A stretch of 20,674 nt of DNA from Flavobacteriaceae bacterium (GTDB taxonomy: Bacteria > Bacteroidota > Bacteroidia > Flavobacteriales > Flavobacteriaceae). The DNA is taken from NCBI GenBank assembly GCA_020435885.1, contig JAGQYU010000172.1, positions 1 to 20,674 of the forward strand, read 5' to 3'. The position numbers were made by a program, and so were the translations under genes. The notes beneath the pieces are model-generated. The model worked only from the letters and a program-made list of their open reading frames with translations, did not search any database and was not told the origin of the DNA. Below, in pieces: positions 7,968 to 15,769 of this stretch. How positions within the stretch are numbered: the stretch's first letter is position 1; each line of letters opens with the position of its first letter.

Positions 7968-8458
7968 AAAAAGTATTTAAACACTTGCTTTATTAAAAAC
8001 CTATGAAAACCTACTGTTGGAAAAGCCTTTTTAATCATTTTAAAATTTGATCTCTCAAAGCCAAATAGTAATATTCCCATAGAAACATCTATCCAATCAG
8101 CTTTTCTAAATGTTTCAACTGTTTGACTAAACTTTTTCGAATAACGGCTTATTTTATGATGATTATCAATCATTAAAGACATTTCTTCAATCCATTCCTC
8201 TTTTCCAATTTTCACTAAATATTCTTGTGCTAATTCTATGGATGGCTCTAAATAATCAAAAGAATGTGTCCATATACCAACATCATGAAAAACGCCTGCA
8301 ATTGCATATTTATCGATATTCTCAGGCAATACATCTAATTAATAGGCAATATTTAAAACTCTATAAACATGGTTCTTATATGTATGGAAATCATTTTTTA
8401 AATAGTTTTCATATTGCTGTAGAACAGTTTCTATGTGATGGTTTTGTTTTAAAATCAT
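7928..8458 (-). pseudogene. HD-domain phosphohydrolase gene interrupted by an in-frame stop at codon 40
   Basis: From an ATG at 8458 the frame reads 39 sensible residues (MILKQNHHIETVLQQY to RVLNIAY), then TAA at 8341-8339. It continues in the same frame without another stop for 137 codons (LDVLPENIDKYAIAG...). The HD metal-dependent phosphohydrolase signature spans the stop: first His30 (NHVYRVLN) lies before it, while His58-Asp59 (FHDVGIW), His100-His101 (NHHKI) and Asp121 (ADWID) lie after it. No frame change is needed, so this is a point nonsense change, a base-call error, or readthrough. If translation restarts at the TTG at 8329, a 133-residue protein lacking the first metal ligand would result. 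The gene is convergent with the tyrosine operon and divergent from the aldo/keto reductase. Its substrate is unknown. Confidence 0.8.
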
Positions 8459-8571
8459 TCCAGACCTTACTTTAATGCCTCAAGTAAATATAAAAAATAA
8501 TTAAGTGTATTGATTTAATTTATTAATGATAAAAAACTTGCTGTATGAGAAGAAATAAAATTCAACTATAG

Positions 8572-8579
8572 TAAATTTG
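8572..8579 (+). promoter_or_regulatory. Candidate -7 promoter element for the aldo/keto reductase gene
   Basis: TAAATTTG matches the Bacteroidota TAnnTTTG element and ends 36 bp before the ATG at 8616. It lies in the 157-bp intergenic stretch shared with the divergent HD-domain gene. No good -33 TTG is seen at usual spacing, so the assignment is moderate. Confidence 0.4.
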
Positions 8580-8615
8580 TACATGGTTAATTCCATATAT
8601 CAAAACATATAAGCA

Positions 8616-9608
8616 ATGAAAAATTATATAACTAACGAAAAAAGATATGATTCCATAAATTATAGAAAATGTGGTAATAGTGGTTTAAAGTTACCCGAAA
8701 TATCATTGGGTTTATGGCATAATTTTGGACATATTGATGATTTTGAAAACTCTAAAGAAATTCTTCATACTGCTTTTGATAATGGAATAACACATTTTGA
8801 TCTTGCTAATAATTATGGACCTCCTCCGGGTTCGGCTGAAGAGAATTTTGGTAAAATTCTTAGAACAAGTTTTGCTCCTTATAGAGATGAAATGATCATT
8901 TCATCTAAAGCAGGGTATTTGATGTGGCCCGGGCCTTATGGCGAATGGGGTTCCAGAAAGTATATTATTGCTAGCTTAGACCAAAGCCTTAAACGCATGG
9001 GGTTAGACTATGTTGATATTTTTTATCATCACAGACCAGACCCCAATACACCTCTTGAAGAAAGCATGGGTGCATTACACCATATTGTTCAACAAGGGAA
9101 AGCTTTGTATGTAGGAATATCCAATTATAATGCAGAGGATACGCTGAAGGCATCTAAAATGCTGAGAGAAATGGGTACTCCTTTACTTATTCATCAACCT
9201 AAGTATAGTATGTTAGAAAGATGGGTAGAAGACGGTCTTTTGGATGTTGTAGGTAGTGAGGGTATTGGGCTTATCCCCTTCTCTCCGTTGGCTCAAGGAC
9301 TCCTTACAAATAAATATCTTAAAGAAATTCCAGAGGGTTCTAGAGCTGCAAAACCTTCAGGCTTTTTGAAGAAGGAACAAATCACCAATGACATACTATC
9401 AAAAATAGGTCAGTTAAACGATATTGCTTTAAAAAGAGGACAAAGTTTAGCTCAAATGGCCATTGCTTGGTTGCTAAAAGATGAACGAGTGACCTCAGTT
9501 TTAGTAGGCGTTAGCAGTAAAAAACAATTGTTAGATAATCTTGGCTCTTTACATAATTTGGTTTTCTCTAAAGAAGAACTAAATGAAATCCATGATATTA
9601 TAAAATAA
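8616..9608 (+). CDS. Aldo/keto reductase, YghZ-like (L-glyceraldehyde 3-phosphate reductase type)
   Basis: This 330-residue NADPH-dependent aldo/keto reductase closely resembles E. coli YghZ (Gpr) and the voltage-gated K+ channel beta-subunit group. It shares the stretches NNYGPPPGSAEENFGK, SSKAGYLMWPGPYGEWGSRKY and SLDQSLKRMGLDYVDIFYHHR. The catalytic tetrad is visible as Asp62, Tyr67, Lys98 and His139. The C-terminal NADP-binding region includes SPLAQGLLTNKYL and the late SVLVGVSSKKQLLDNL. YghZ reduces L-glyceraldehyde 3-phosphate and helps detoxify methylglyoxal. The gene stands alone, with its own candidate promoter, and is convergent with nosY, 9 bp away. The family is certain; the physiological substrate is inferred by similarity. 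Confidence 0.9.
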   Translation: MKNYITNEKRYDSINYRKCGNSGLKLPEISLGLWHNFGHIDDFENSKEILHTAFDNGITHFDLANNYGPPPGSAEENFGKILRTSFAPYRDEMIISSKAGYLMWPGPYGEWGSRKYIIASLDQSLKRMGLDYVDIFYHHRPDPNTPLEESMGALHHIVQQGKALYVGISNYNAEDTLKASKMLREMGTPLLIHQPKYSMLERWVEDGLLDVVGSEGIGLIPFSPLAQGLLTNKYLKEIPEGSRAAKPSGFLKKEQITNDILSKIGQLNDIALKRGQSLAQMAIAWLLKDERVTSVLVGVSSKKQLLDNLGSLHNLVFSKEELNEIHDIIK

Positions 9609-9617
9609 TAAACTACT

Positions 9618-10400
9618 TTAAAAATCTTTCTTTTTTGATTTATAGATGATTCTCATCACAGGTAAAATTACCCATAAAACCAATACTAAGGTTGATGATA
9701 TCATCCCTAAATTAGTTCCAAAAAACTTTTTGAACAGAGCTCCTGTATAACTCAAAAGTGCAGAAATATCAAGTTTAAGAAGTATCAGAATACGAGAAAG
9801 GTCAATCGGGTTTAGCATAGAAGCTATGAGCGAATATCTATCTAAAGGATATTCTTCTAACAACATTAGAGATATTAAAAATAAGCCATCATAAATAACA
9901 GCCATAAACAGCCAAATGAGTATTGCATAGCCAAATCCTTTAATTTTATTTTCATTGGATAATGCCACATTAAAGGCCAGTGCAACAAATATGAATGTGA
10001 GGAATGCCCCCACCAACAATAAGGTTAAAAAATTAAAAATTGCAGATGATTGAAATATGCCATATAGTATGAAAGGAATACCCAAACCTATAACTAAACT
10101 CAAACTTAATGAAAGAGAAACTCCCAAATATTGTCCTAAAAAAATAGTTGATCTTTTAATGGGTTGTGCCAATAAAAGTTCTGTAAACTCCCTTGAATTA
10201 TAGTAGTACATTATTCCGAATATAGTTCCTATAAGCGGTGTTAGCACTATAATTATATTCATCAATGTTATTACTGCTTTTGATGTATCATTATTTAAAA
10301 ACAGTAATACGATGCCCAACATTAAATAAAAGAGAAAATACACATAGCTCCAACGGCTACGCATCAAATCAAAAAAGCTGTATTTCAGTATTTTAAACAT
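9618..10400 (-). CDS. nosY: NosY, ABC-transporter permease for copper-site assembly of N2O reductase
   Basis: This 260-residue integral membrane protein has six predicted helices at about 18-35, 45-66, 91-114, 121-146, 156-181 and 232-252. Like other ABC-2-type permeases it carries the sequence YYYNSREFTELLLAQPIKR after the second helix. NosY pairs with the ATPase NosF and the periplasmic NosD to deliver sulfur, and so support CuZ maturation, in nitrous oxide reductase. It is the last gene of the nos operon and starts 1 bp after the nosF stop. It ends 9 bp from the convergent aldo/keto reductase gene. Identity rests on membrane topology plus the D-F-Y gene order. Confidence 0.92.
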   Translation of the reverse strand: MFKILKYSFFDLMRSRWSYVYFLFYLMLGIVLLFLNNDTSKAVITLMNIIIVLTPLIGTIFGIMYYYNSREFTELLLAQPIKRSTIFLGQYLGVSLSLSLSLVIGLGIPFILYGIFQSSAIFNFLTLLLVGAFLTFIFVALAFNVALSNENKIKGFGYAILIWLFMAVIYDGLFLISLMLLEEYPLDRYSLIASMLNPIDLSRILILLKLDISALLSYTGALFKKFFGTNLGMISSTLVLVLWVILPVMRIIYKSKKKDF

Positions 10401-10401
10401 A

Positions 10402-11100
10402 TTATTCCATTAAAATTGTTGCAATTGCCTCCTCTAAGTTTTTTTGTTTGGTCTGTTCTTTTAAACCGGCAATAGTGCCTTTATAATATATTTTTCCATC
10501 TAAAAGAAATACAATCTGATCGGCCATTTCTTCTACAAAACTTATGATATGCGAGGTAATTAAAATTGTTTTTCCTTTCTCTTTCTCCGTTCTGATAATT
10601 TCTTTTAACTGTAACAGCGAAATAGGATCTAACCCTGTAGTTGGTTCATCTAAAATAATCAGATCGCTATCAAACATAAATGTGAGTAGAATATTTACTT
10701 TTTGACGTGTACCTCCTGATAAATTGCCTAATTTTTTATCTAAAAAAGGCGCTAGAGCAAATCTATCGATTAAAGATTGGTCAGATGCAGGCTTATTCCT
10801 CAAATCCTTCATCATATTAATCAACTCACTAACTGTTAGGTTATTAGGAAAATTTGCGATTTGAGGTAAGTAATTTATATTATCTCTATAAGCATATTTT
10901 TTCAAAATATTTTTTGCATCAATTTCAATAGTTCCTTTATCAGGGATAACCATTCCTAAAATACTTTTGATCATGGTAGTTTTACCTGATCCGTTAGGCC
11001 CTAACACTGCAAAAATACCTCCACTGGCTATACCAAGGTCAACACCTTTGAGAACCTCAACCTTTCCAAAGTTTTTATGTAATTGCTGTATTTCAATCAT
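10402..11100 (-). CDS. nosF: NosF, ABC-transporter ATPase
   Basis: This 232-residue cytoplasmic ATP-binding subunit has Walker A GPNGSGKT at 34-41, the Q-loop at Gln80 (NYLPQIANFP), the signature LSGGTRQK at 127-134, Walker B LIILDEP at 147-153, and the H-loop in ILITSHIISFVEE. It is short, as usual for NosF, with no extra domain. The start overlaps the nosD stop by 4 bases (ATGA at 11100-11097), implying translational coupling. With NosD and NosY it forms the DFY exporter needed for CuZ assembly in the periplasm. Confidence 0.95.
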   Translation of the reverse strand: MIEIQQLHKNFGKVEVLKGVDLGIASGGIFAVLGPNGSGKTTMIKSILGMVIPDKGTIEIDAKNILKKYAYRDNINYLPQIANFPNNLTVSELINMMKDLRNKPASDQSLIDRFALAPFLDKKLGNLSGGTRQKVNILLTFMFDSDLIILDEPTTGLDPISLLQLKEIIRTEKEKGKTILITSHIISFVEEMADQIVFLLDGKIYYKGTIAGLKEQTKQKNLEEAIATILME

Positions 11101-12332
11101 TTTAAAGGCTTCATTAAAGGGTTATTATCTAACAGATCATCAGGTGTAAATACCGGCGACACTTTTTCAGAAAAATTGAGTATATCTACAAAAAGACTTC
11201 TTAACAAAATGATAGTTTCAGGAGTTTTGTTTACCATATACGAGAAGAGTTTTACAGGCCTGTAAGGCACATCCCCATAACCATTTTTATCCAAATCATA
11301 ACCTGTGTAAGAACTCCAATAGTTTTCATCAAATGTATTATCATTCAATTTGCTGTTGTAAGAAATGTCCAACGCATTATACAAAAAGTTGTTCTTTTCA
11401 AATTTATTTGTGTAACAGGCTCCGGCAATTTTAACTGCCCAGCCGTTTCTGTTAAATGTATTGTTTTTGTAATTGATACGGGTAGAGCCTTCCGTATATA
11501 CTCCAATAGTATTTTGGTCAAATTCATTATTCTCTATTTCTGCATCATAGATCTCTTTGAGTAATAATCCATACGAAGCAGTACCCCAATTTTCTTTAAA
11601 TATATTTTGGGTCATTGTTATATATTTTGAGAACATAACGGCAACCCCTGCACCATTTTTTGTAAAAGTATTGTTATGGTATTCATCATTATTAGAAAAC
11701 ATAAAATGCAAGCCATATCGCAAATTATTATGACTGAAATTATTCAGAATCTTACTATCTGTAACAAATTCAAAATAGATTCCGTCCCTAAGATTAAACA
11801 ATTCATTTTCAGCAACTGTAACATTGGAGCAATGCCAAAGGTGAATGCCATTTCCAGTGGAAGCTTCGTTCTTAACCACACTTGAAATTGTGTTATTACT
11901 TATGATTCCATGATGCGATTTCTCTGCCAAAATACCAAAAAACACATCGCTTAGTGTACAATTATCAATTTTAAAATGCTCGCTTTTAGAAATATAAATC
12001 CCAGCAAAATCCTTTGTATAACTTTGACCAACATTTTTAAGGTGCAACCCGGAAATGGAAACACTGTCAGATTTTATAATAAGTACATAGCCTTTCTTTT
12101 CTCCATCAAAGACAGGATTGTTTTCTCCTATAATGCTTATAGGTTTATCAATTTCAATATCATGCTCTTTGTAAATACCTTTTTTAACAACAATCTTCCC
12201 ATACTTGGGAGCAATAGCAATAGCCTCTTTAAGGGTCTTCACGTTACATGAAGCACAGACCTCAACAGTTTGGGCAAAAGACGAGCTTATTGCCATTAAA
12301 AAAGCAATTATTACAGAAAATTTGTTGATCAT
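11097..12332 (-). CDS. nosD: NosD, periplasmic right-handed beta-helix copper-site maturation protein
   Basis: This 411-residue secreted protein has a Sec signal peptide (1-20, cleavage after SSFA). A long series of parallel beta-helix coils follows (about 55-370) with recurrent NN-rich turns such as IISNNTISS, ILNNFSHNN, EYHNNTFTKNG and EIENNEFDQN. It contains the CASH-type heart of the NosD family and a GIYKEH segment near the N-terminus. A CASC motif (Cys26, Cys29) right after the signal could bind copper or form a disulfide. The end of the family is marked by NYWSSYTGYDLDKNGYGDVPY. NosD works with NosF and NosY on CuZ biogenesis. A 73-bp gap with a direct repeat separates it from the upstream cupin gene. 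Confidence 0.95.
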   Translation of the reverse strand: MINKFSVIIAFLMAISSSFAQTVEVCASCNVKTLKEAIAIAPKYGKIVVKKGIYKEHDIEIDKPISIIGENNPVFDGEKKGYVLIIKSDSVSISGLHLKNVGQSYTKDFAGIYISKSEHFKIDNCTLSDVFFGILAEKSHHGIISNNTISSVVKNEASTGNGIHLWHCSNVTVAENELFNLRDGIYFEFVTDSKILNNFSHNNLRYGLHFMFSNNDEYHNNTFTKNGAGVAVMFSKYITMTQNIFKENWGTASYGLLLKEIYDAEIENNEFDQNTIGVYTEGSTRINYKNNTFNRNGWAVKIAGACYTNKFEKNNFLYNALDISYNSKLNDNTFDENYWSSYTGYDLDKNGYGDVPYRPVKLFSYMVNKTPETIILLRSLFVDILNFSEKVSPVFTPDDLLDNNPLMKPLK

Positions 12333-12363
12333 TATTTAAAAGTTGAACCTGTTTGGCACTTAC

Positions 12364-12399
12364 GCTAATCTAGTAAATACGCTACAATGTGCTAATCTA
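12364..12399. repeat. Pair of 9-bp direct repeats upstream of nosD
   Basis: GCTAATCTA occurs at 12364-12372 and again at 12391-12399, 27 bp apart start to start, with a partial copy (CGCTA) at 12380-12384. They occupy most of the only sizeable gap in the second half of the nos operon (12333-12405). On the coding strand they read TAGATTAGC. They could be an activator site or a relic of a local duplication; nothing links them to a known factor. Confidence 0.5.
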
Positions 12400-12405
12400 A
12401 AAAAC

Positions 12406-12693
12406 TTATCTTATAACTAAAAATTTGGAATTTTCATTAGCTGTAACATAATGCTCAACTCCTTTTGAAAAGTTAAAAACTTCATGTGCTTTCAACAAAT
12501 ACTCTTCCCCATCAATAAAAAAATTGATAGAACCCTCTAAAACCGCTAACATTGCATCTTTAGGTGAAGTGTGTTTTGGGAATAGTGCATCTTTCTCCAG
12601 AGTTATCAATATAGTTTCAGCAGAATCTGTTTTGAATATTTTTTCGGTCTTTAAACCTTTTACTACTGTATCTTTAATAATGTTTTGCTGCAT
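12406..12693 (-). CDS. Small single-domain cupin protein in the nos operon
   Basis: This 95-residue protein is almost all one conserved beta-barrel cupin. Motif 1 is seen in LFPKHTSPKDAMLAVLEGSI and motif 2 in HEVFNFSKGVEHYV. Possible metal ligands are His41, Glu53 and His81, which is fewer histidines than most enzymatic cupins have. There is no signal peptide, so it should be cytoplasmic. It starts 3 bp after the nosL stop and is co-transcribed with nosL and nosD. It is not part of the standard nos set. A role in metal or redox sensing, or in binding a small ligand, is possible but unproven. Confidence 0.8.
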   Translation of the reverse strand: MQQNIIKDTVVKGLKTEKIFKTDSAETILITLEKDALFPKHTSPKDAMLAVLEGSINFFIDGEEYLLKAHEVFNFSKGVEHYVTANENSKFLVIR

Positions 12694-12696
12694 AGT

Positions 12697-13137
12697 TTAT
12701 TTGTTATAAAAATATTTTTGAAGTTCTTCCCATGTAAATACTTTATCTTCATCATCTTTTACAAACTCTTGTACTTTTGATTGTTCTTCAAAAGCTGAAA
12801 GATTAGCACCCATTGGGCTTTGTATATGTTTAGATATCAAATAGGTTGCTTTAGTAGCATCAACCAGGTTTTCTGGTGTTACATAATCAGTAACCAAAAA
12901 CAAGCCGATCTCATTAAAGTCTTTATCTTCCATATCATTCATCATACACTCAATAGCATCATATTTAAATGCTTTACCTTTTTTAGTTACGATTTCCGCA
13001 GCATGTTGTTGATCAACAATGGTCATCTTGCAATAATGGCAAGCATCTGAACCATATTCTATTTTTTTTGGCTCTATGGAACACGATGTGTTAAGTATTA
13101 ATACTCCCCACAGCATTATAAAAAACTTTGCTTTCAT
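12697..13137 (-). CDS. nosL: NosL, copper-binding lipoprotein chaperone
   Basis: This 146-residue lipoprotein has a signal ending NTSC, with lipidated Cys19. The NosL hallmark ACHYCKM follows at 32-38 (Cys33, Cys36, Met38). Further NosL features are GKAFKYDAIECMMND, TYLISKHIQSPMGANLSAF and the C-terminal VFTWEELQKYF. NosL binds Cu(I) and is thought to deliver copper to NosZ through the NosDFY machinery. It starts 1 bp after the stop of the four-helix membrane gene and is followed closely by the cupin, so the three form a tight translational block. Confidence 0.93.
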   Translation of the reverse strand: MKAKFFIMLWGVLILNTSCSIEPKKIEYGSDACHYCKMTIVDQQHAAEIVTKKGKAFKYDAIECMMNDMEDKDFNEIGLFLVTDYVTPENLVDATKATYLISKHIQSPMGANLSAFEEQSKVQEFVKDDEDKVFTWEELQKYFYNK

Positions 13138-13138
13138 C

Positions 13139-13720
13139 TTATTTTCCTTTTTTACCGAATAAAAATGCTACAAAAGCTGATAACATTCCGGCACCTAAGA
13201 AGTATGCTCCTAATTGAGGATACGAATGTGCTGTAAAATTCAAAATATCTTTTGTACCCAATAACGGTGGTTGAAAGCCCATGATAGAGCCATCAGGATT
13301 TGTAAATTTCATAATGGCTTTCGGATCAAGGTCATGTCCATAGTTATACTCCCAAAGATAAAAGTCATAGATTCCGGCAGCTGCTAATAACACCATTAAA
13401 ATGAGCCAGCCTAAATACCATTTATAGTTTCCTTTAAAGGCGATTAATAAAGCTAAAACAGACATACCGATAATTACAGCCGGAAATATTTTAAACTCCG
13501 GAATTGCTTCAGGAATGTATTTCATCCCCACATAGTGGTTCATTAAATTAATGTTCTTAATATCATGTGGATGCGTATCTGCAAAATCATTGATATAAAT
13601 ATCCATTCCTAACGGAATTGGATATTGAGGAGCCTCTAATGTAATGTTCCATAAAGGAAAAACAAACAATGCAAGAGGCAACAAAGCCGCTAAAAACATT
13701 AAGATTTTAGATTTTTTCAT
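13139..13720 (-). CDS. Four-helix membrane protein of the nos operon (possibly NosB-like)
   Basis: This 193-residue protein has predicted helices at about 6-23, 78-95, 101-123 and 168-188. It has a large extracytoplasmic loop between helices 1 and 2 and another between helices 3 and 4. The first loop carries the striking NLMNHYVGMKYI (59-69). Other possible metal or redox ligands are His50, His52, Tyr127, His129 and His165. No named domain is recognised. It lies directly between nosZ and nosL. Clade II nos clusters often contain an uncharacterised membrane protein (NosB in epsilonproteobacteria), and this may be the equivalent, but I cannot show homology. A part in electron delivery or copper supply to NosZ is inferred from position and loop ligands. 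Confidence 0.75.
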   Translation of the reverse strand: MKKSKILMFLAALLPLALFVFPLWNITLEAPQYPIPLGMDIYINDFADTHPHDIKNINLMNHYVGMKYIPEAIPEFKIFPAVIIGMSVLALLIAFKGNYKWYLGWLILMVLLAAAGIYDFYLWEYNYGHDLDPKAIMKFTNPDGSIMGFQPPLLGTKDILNFTAHSYPQLGAYFLGAGMLSAFVAFLFGKKGK

Positions 13721-13741
13721 AACTACTACTATCTTTAATTA

Positions 13742-13773
13742 AGGCTGTATTCAACTTTTGTTAAATACAGCCT
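13742..13773. terminator. Intercistronic stem-loop after nosZ
   Basis: AGGCTGTATT (13742-13751) and AATACAGCCT (13764-13773) form a perfect 10-bp stem with a 12-nt loop. It lies in the 78-bp gap between the nosZ stop and the next gene of the operon. It is followed on the minus strand only by TTAATTAAAG rather than a T-run. A partial terminator or an mRNA stabiliser that keeps nosZ message above that of the assembly genes is the likeliest role. Confidence 0.65.
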
Positions 13774-13798
13774 CTTTTATAACTAAAATAATCAAACT

Positions 13799-15754
13799 CT
13801 ACTCACCGTCTAATGACCACGAAAGCTCTATACTAGAATCTCTAGGCGATACTCTAACATATCCTTGCATTTCTTGGTGCAATGCAGAACAGAAGTCAGT
13901 ACAATAGAATGGCCATACACCAACTTCTTTAGGCTCCCAAACAAAAGTCTCTGTTTGTCCGGGCATAATTAATAATTCTGATGTATTTGCTCCAATCATA
14001 CTAATTCCGTGTGGTACATCATAATCTTGTTCATGATTTGTAACATGGAAATAAACCTTATCTCCTACTTTAATACCTTCAATATTATCAGGTGTAAAGT
14101 GGCTTCTGATCATTCCCATATAAATATGAACCTCATTGCCATTTCTTACAACTTTAGCTTCTTCAGGTGTTTGAATAGCATATGGGTGTTTATTTTCTTC
14201 CAGTTTAAAGAATTTTTTAGAATTTTCTTTGATAAGATCAGCTGGGCAACCTGCCGCATAGTGAGGCTCTCCTACCGTTGGAAAATCTAATAATAATTCC
14301 ATCTTCTCCCCTGTAATATCATATAACTGAGCTGATTGCGTTACTTCAGGTCCTGTTGGTAAATATCTGTCTTTCGTAATTTTATTCATGGCTACTACAT
14401 ATTTACCAAAAGGTTTACGTGAGTTTCCACCTGGTATCATTAAGTGTCCAACTGAGTAATAGGTTGGTTTTCTGTCAATTACTTCCCAAGTACCTAATTT
14501 CCATTTTACAACTTCTGATGAAATGAAAAATGTAGTGTAAGCATTTCCTTGTCCGTCAAACTCAGTGTGTAAAGGCCCTAAACCAGGCTGCTTAACAGCA
14601 CCTGCCAATACATCTTCATAGTTTAAAATTGGAATACCATACGCTTCTCCATCAAACTTTTTGTTTTCAATAGCGTCTAACATTTTTGTGAAAGAGTGTG
14701 CTGTAAGTTCTGCCGCTAATTTACCACTACCGATAATATATTCACCGGATGGATCAACATCACAACCATGTGGAGATTTTGGTGTAGGCAACAAATAAAC
14801 CGCTCCTGGTACTTCTGTAGGATCAACTACCAACACTTCTTTCTTCATAGTAGAAGTTGCAGAATGAGTTTCATCATTATACACATTATGAGCATAATTA
14901 GCAGGCATTTTTTTACCACCTCCACCATTTACATATTCTTCAATTTTTTTCCAGTTAATGGCAGCAATAAAGTCTTTATCATTTTGAGAAGCATTTACCT
15001 CTAGTAGTGAATTAGCCTCTTCTGTATTATAGGTTGTAAAGAAGAACCATCCGTGAGATTTACCTCTACCAGGGTGAGAAAGATCGTAGTTGAAACCTGG
15101 CATTAACACCTGAAATTTAAGATCCATAGCTCCTTCTGGGCTAACACTAATAAATGAAAGTGCCCCTTTAAAGTTTCCTTTATACTCTTTAATTGGCATA
15201 TCTCTTTGAGGTACTGGCACTGAAAAACGAGTACCTGCCACTACATATTCGGTATTTTCGGTAACGAAAGAAGAACTATGGTTACCGGCACTATTTGGTA
15301 TCTCAATAATCTCAGTAGTTTCAAAAGTAGTAAGGTCTATTTTGGCAATACGTGGTGTGTTATTACCATTTATAAATACCCATCTGCCATTTAATTCTCC
15401 ATTGGTTTGTGAAATATCAGGGTGGTGAGAATCATCCCAAGGGATAAAACCATGAGATGTATTTAACATAGGTTTGGTTTCTTCGTTAAATCCCCAAGCC
15501 TTTTCAGCATCTACAGAGAATACAGGGATCACTTTAAAAAGTCTTCCCGATGGCAAACCATATACGGCTAATTGTCCACTAAAACCACCGGAAACAAACG
15601 CATAGAACTCATCATGCTCACCCGGTGCCACATATACTTTTTCAGCAGCATTGCCGGTTAAAGCTCCCTGCTTTTTGGAATCTCCATTATTTCCACAACT
15701 GATGATAGAAACCGTTGCCAAAATAACAGTTAAAAATTTAAAGATTGTTTTCAT
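13799..15754 (-). CDS. nosZ: NosZ, nitrous oxide reductase, clade II (Sec/lipoprotein type)
   Basis: This 651-residue enzyme reduces N2O to N2 outside the cytoplasm. The signal is a lipoprotein Sec signal ending SIISC (Cys20) with no twin arginine, the mark of clade II NosZ. Next comes the seven-bladed propeller holding CuZ; likely ligands include His110 and His111 (WDDSHHPDIS), His159, His329 (KSPHGCDVDPSG), His396 (LHTEFDG), His437 (SVGHLMIPGG) and the His in GEPHYAAGCPAD. The C-terminal cupredoxin domain has the CuA site: His582 (VPHGISMIG), then Cys618, Cys622, His626 and Met629 in FYCTDFCSALHQEM. The gene is complete and intact. It starts 15 bp after the cytochrome c gene, its probable electron donor. 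Confidence 0.98.
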   Translation of the reverse strand: MKTIFKFLTVILATVSIISCGNNGDSKKQGALTGNAAEKVYVAPGEHDEFYAFVSGGFSGQLAVYGLPSGRLFKVIPVFSVDAEKAWGFNEETKPMLNTSHGFIPWDDSHHPDISQTNGELNGRWVFINGNNTPRIAKIDLTTFETTEIIEIPNSAGNHSSSFVTENTEYVVAGTRFSVPVPQRDMPIKEYKGNFKGALSFISVSPEGAMDLKFQVLMPGFNYDLSHPGRGKSHGWFFFTTYNTEEANSLLEVNASQNDKDFIAAINWKKIEEYVNGGGGKKMPANYAHNVYNDETHSATSTMKKEVLVVDPTEVPGAVYLLPTPKSPHGCDVDPSGEYIIGSGKLAAELTAHSFTKMLDAIENKKFDGEAYGIPILNYEDVLAGAVKQPGLGPLHTEFDGQGNAYTTFFISSEVVKWKLGTWEVIDRKPTYYSVGHLMIPGGNSRKPFGKYVVAMNKITKDRYLPTGPEVTQSAQLYDITGEKMELLLDFPTVGEPHYAAGCPADLIKENSKKFFKLEENKHPYAIQTPEEAKVVRNGNEVHIYMGMIRSHFTPDNIEGIKVGDKVYFHVTNHEQDYDVPHGISMIGANTSELLIMPGQTETFVWEPKEVGVWPFYCTDFCSALHQEMQGYVRVSPRDSSIELSWSLDGE

Positions 15755-15769
15755 ATTACAAAAGTTTGA

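Noticed and set aside
8227..8475. Plus-strand open frame of 82 codons
   Set aside because: It runs antisense over the 5' half of the interrupted HD-domain gene, and its translation has no recognisable features.
9609..9645. Terminator hairpin between the aldo/keto reductase gene and nosY
   Set aside because: Only a weak AAATC/GATTT pairing with a T-rich loop is visible; it is too weak to call.
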